The notes under the pieces are model-generated. The model had not been told where the DNA came from and made no database searches. It saw only the letters and a program-made list of their open reading frames with translations. Source: an uncultured Mycoplasmataceae bacterium (lineage in GTDB: Bacteria; Bacillota_I; Bacilli_A; Mycoplasmatales; Mycoplasmoidaceae). From it: 11,134 bases of DNA. Shown here piece after piece: positions 10,190 through 11,134 of this stretch. Both the position numbers and the translations under genes were made by a program. Within the stretch, counting starts at the first letter, position 1; each line of letters begins with the position of its first letter. The stretch covers positions 1-11,134 of the forward strand of contig CASEPW010000078.1 of NCBI GenBank assembly GCA_949289925.1, in the 5' to 3' direction.

Positions 10190-11122
10190 ATGGACAAAAA
10201 AAATGTTGCAATTATTGGAGCAGGACCCGCAGGTTTAACTGCTGCAATTTATTTACAAAGAGCAAATATAAATGCTATTTTTTTTGATGGAGATGCACCA
10301 GGGGGCAAAATGGTAAAAACTGCTCACGTTGAGAATTATCCAGGTTTTAAAAAAATAAATGGTGCAGATTTAGCGTATTCGATGTTTGAACAAGCTGTTT
10401 CATTAGGTGCAAAATATGAAGGAACATTTGTTAGTAAAATAAAACAAAATGGTAATAAATTTATTATTTTTACAAAAAATAATAAAAAATTTGAGGTAGA
10501 TGCTGTATTTATCTCTAATGGAACAGAAAATAGAAAATTAAATATCCCAGGTGAAATTGAATTCTTTAACAAAGGAGTTAGTTATTGTGCAATTTGCGAT
10601 AGTAGTTTTTTTAAAAATGAAGATATTGCTGTTGTTGGATCAGGAAATTCTGCTGCAGAAGAAAGTGTGTTTTTAAGTAATATAGGGAAAAACATTCATT
10701 TATTTGTTAGAAGTGAAAATTTAAAATGTGATGAAACTATTAAAGATGAATTATTAAAACTTGAAAATGTACATATTCATTATAATAGTAGAATAAAACA
10801 AATTTTAGGAAATAATGCTGTTGATGAAATTTTAGTTGTAAATGATAAAGAAAATAAAGAATACAAAATGGCAATTAAAGCAGTCTTTCCATTTATTGGT
10901 TTAGATCCAATTAGCATTGAATTAGAAGCTAATAAAGAAATTGCTAAAAATGACAAAGGATTTATTGTTGTAGATAAAAATATGAGAACTAATATCCCTG
11001 GAGTTTATGCTATTGGAGATATCATTGAAAAGAAATATAGACAAATTTCTACTGCAATTTCAGATGGTACTATTGCAGCTTTAAATTGTGTTGAATTTTT
11101 AAAAAATAATAATTGAAAATAA
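10190..11122 (+). CDS. trxB: Thioredoxin reductase (FAD-dependent), 310 aa
   Basis: This flavoenzyme passes electrons from NADPH through FAD and a redox disulphide to thioredoxin in the cytoplasm, the main thiol-reducing route in mollicutes. Seen: the FAD motif GAGPAG at residues 10-15; VENYPGF at 47-53; active-site CAIC with Cys133 and Cys136, followed by Asp137; the nucleotide-binding GSGNSA at 150-155; and the C-terminal FAD motif with GD at 276-277. The length is close to the family's usual 310-320. The start is fixed by GAGG five bases upstream and by the N-terminal FAD strand. The apparent stop TGA at 11114 is Trp309; Lys310 and TAA at 11120-11122 follow. Odd point: the HRRxxxR motif that binds the NADPH 2'-phosphate in the E. 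coli and Bacillus enzymes reads VRSENLK here (173-179), which keeps one Arg and a Lys. A related ferredoxin- or NADH-using reductase is the alternative. Confidence 0.92.
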
Positions 11123-11134
11123 TTTTATATATAA

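Noticed and set aside
10336..10572. Minus-strand open frame of 78 codons
   Set aside because: Antisense shadow of trxB, which has all its family motifs.

Overview
The window is about 11.1 kb of very AT-rich DNA from a mollicute (Mycoplasma, Ureaplasma or Malacoplasma type). UGA must be read as tryptophan (genetic code 4). With that code, fragments broken by TGA join in a single frame into long genes with no TAA or TAG inside. All 23 tryptophan codons I count in the four genes are UGA and none is UGG. Strong AT bias, short intergenic spaces and a tandem-repeat surface protein fit the same group. I cannot fix the genus from this sequence alone.

Layout from left to right. Positions 1-144 (minus strand) hold the first 48 codons of hypoxanthine phosphoribosyltransferase (hpt), cut by the window edge. 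Positions 208-2121 (minus) encode a 637-residue soluble, coiled-coil-rich protein with a basic tail and no recognised family. Positions 2122-2743 are a 622-base spacer. It holds a strong rho-independent terminator (minus strand), a weaker hairpin just after the giant gene, and roughly 430 bases I cannot explain (decayed gene, long 3' UTR or small RNA). Positions 2744-10138 (minus) are one 7.4-kb gene for a 2464-residue surface protein. It has a hydrophobic N-terminal segment without lipobox, a unique region of about 450 residues, about 19 tandem domains of roughly 100 residues resembling the mycoplasma lipoprotein-associated domain (Lipoprotein_17, PF04200), and a C-terminal membrane helix with a basic tail. 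A 51-base divergent promoter region (10139-10189) separates it from a plus-strand thioredoxin reductase gene (trxB, 10190-11122), whose true stop lies two codons past an apparent TGA stop.

The three minus-strand genes are co-oriented, but the terminator at 2165-2207 and a promoter-like stretch after it suggest that the 637-residue gene is transcribed apart from the giant gene. The 637-residue gene and hpt are only 63 bases apart and may share a transcript. hpt (purine salvage) and trxB (thiol redox balance) are housekeeping functions. The giant gene is the accessory, lineage-specific element and the most likely place for new biology, probably at the cell surface. Its repeats are well diverged from one another, so it is an old array and not a recent expansion.
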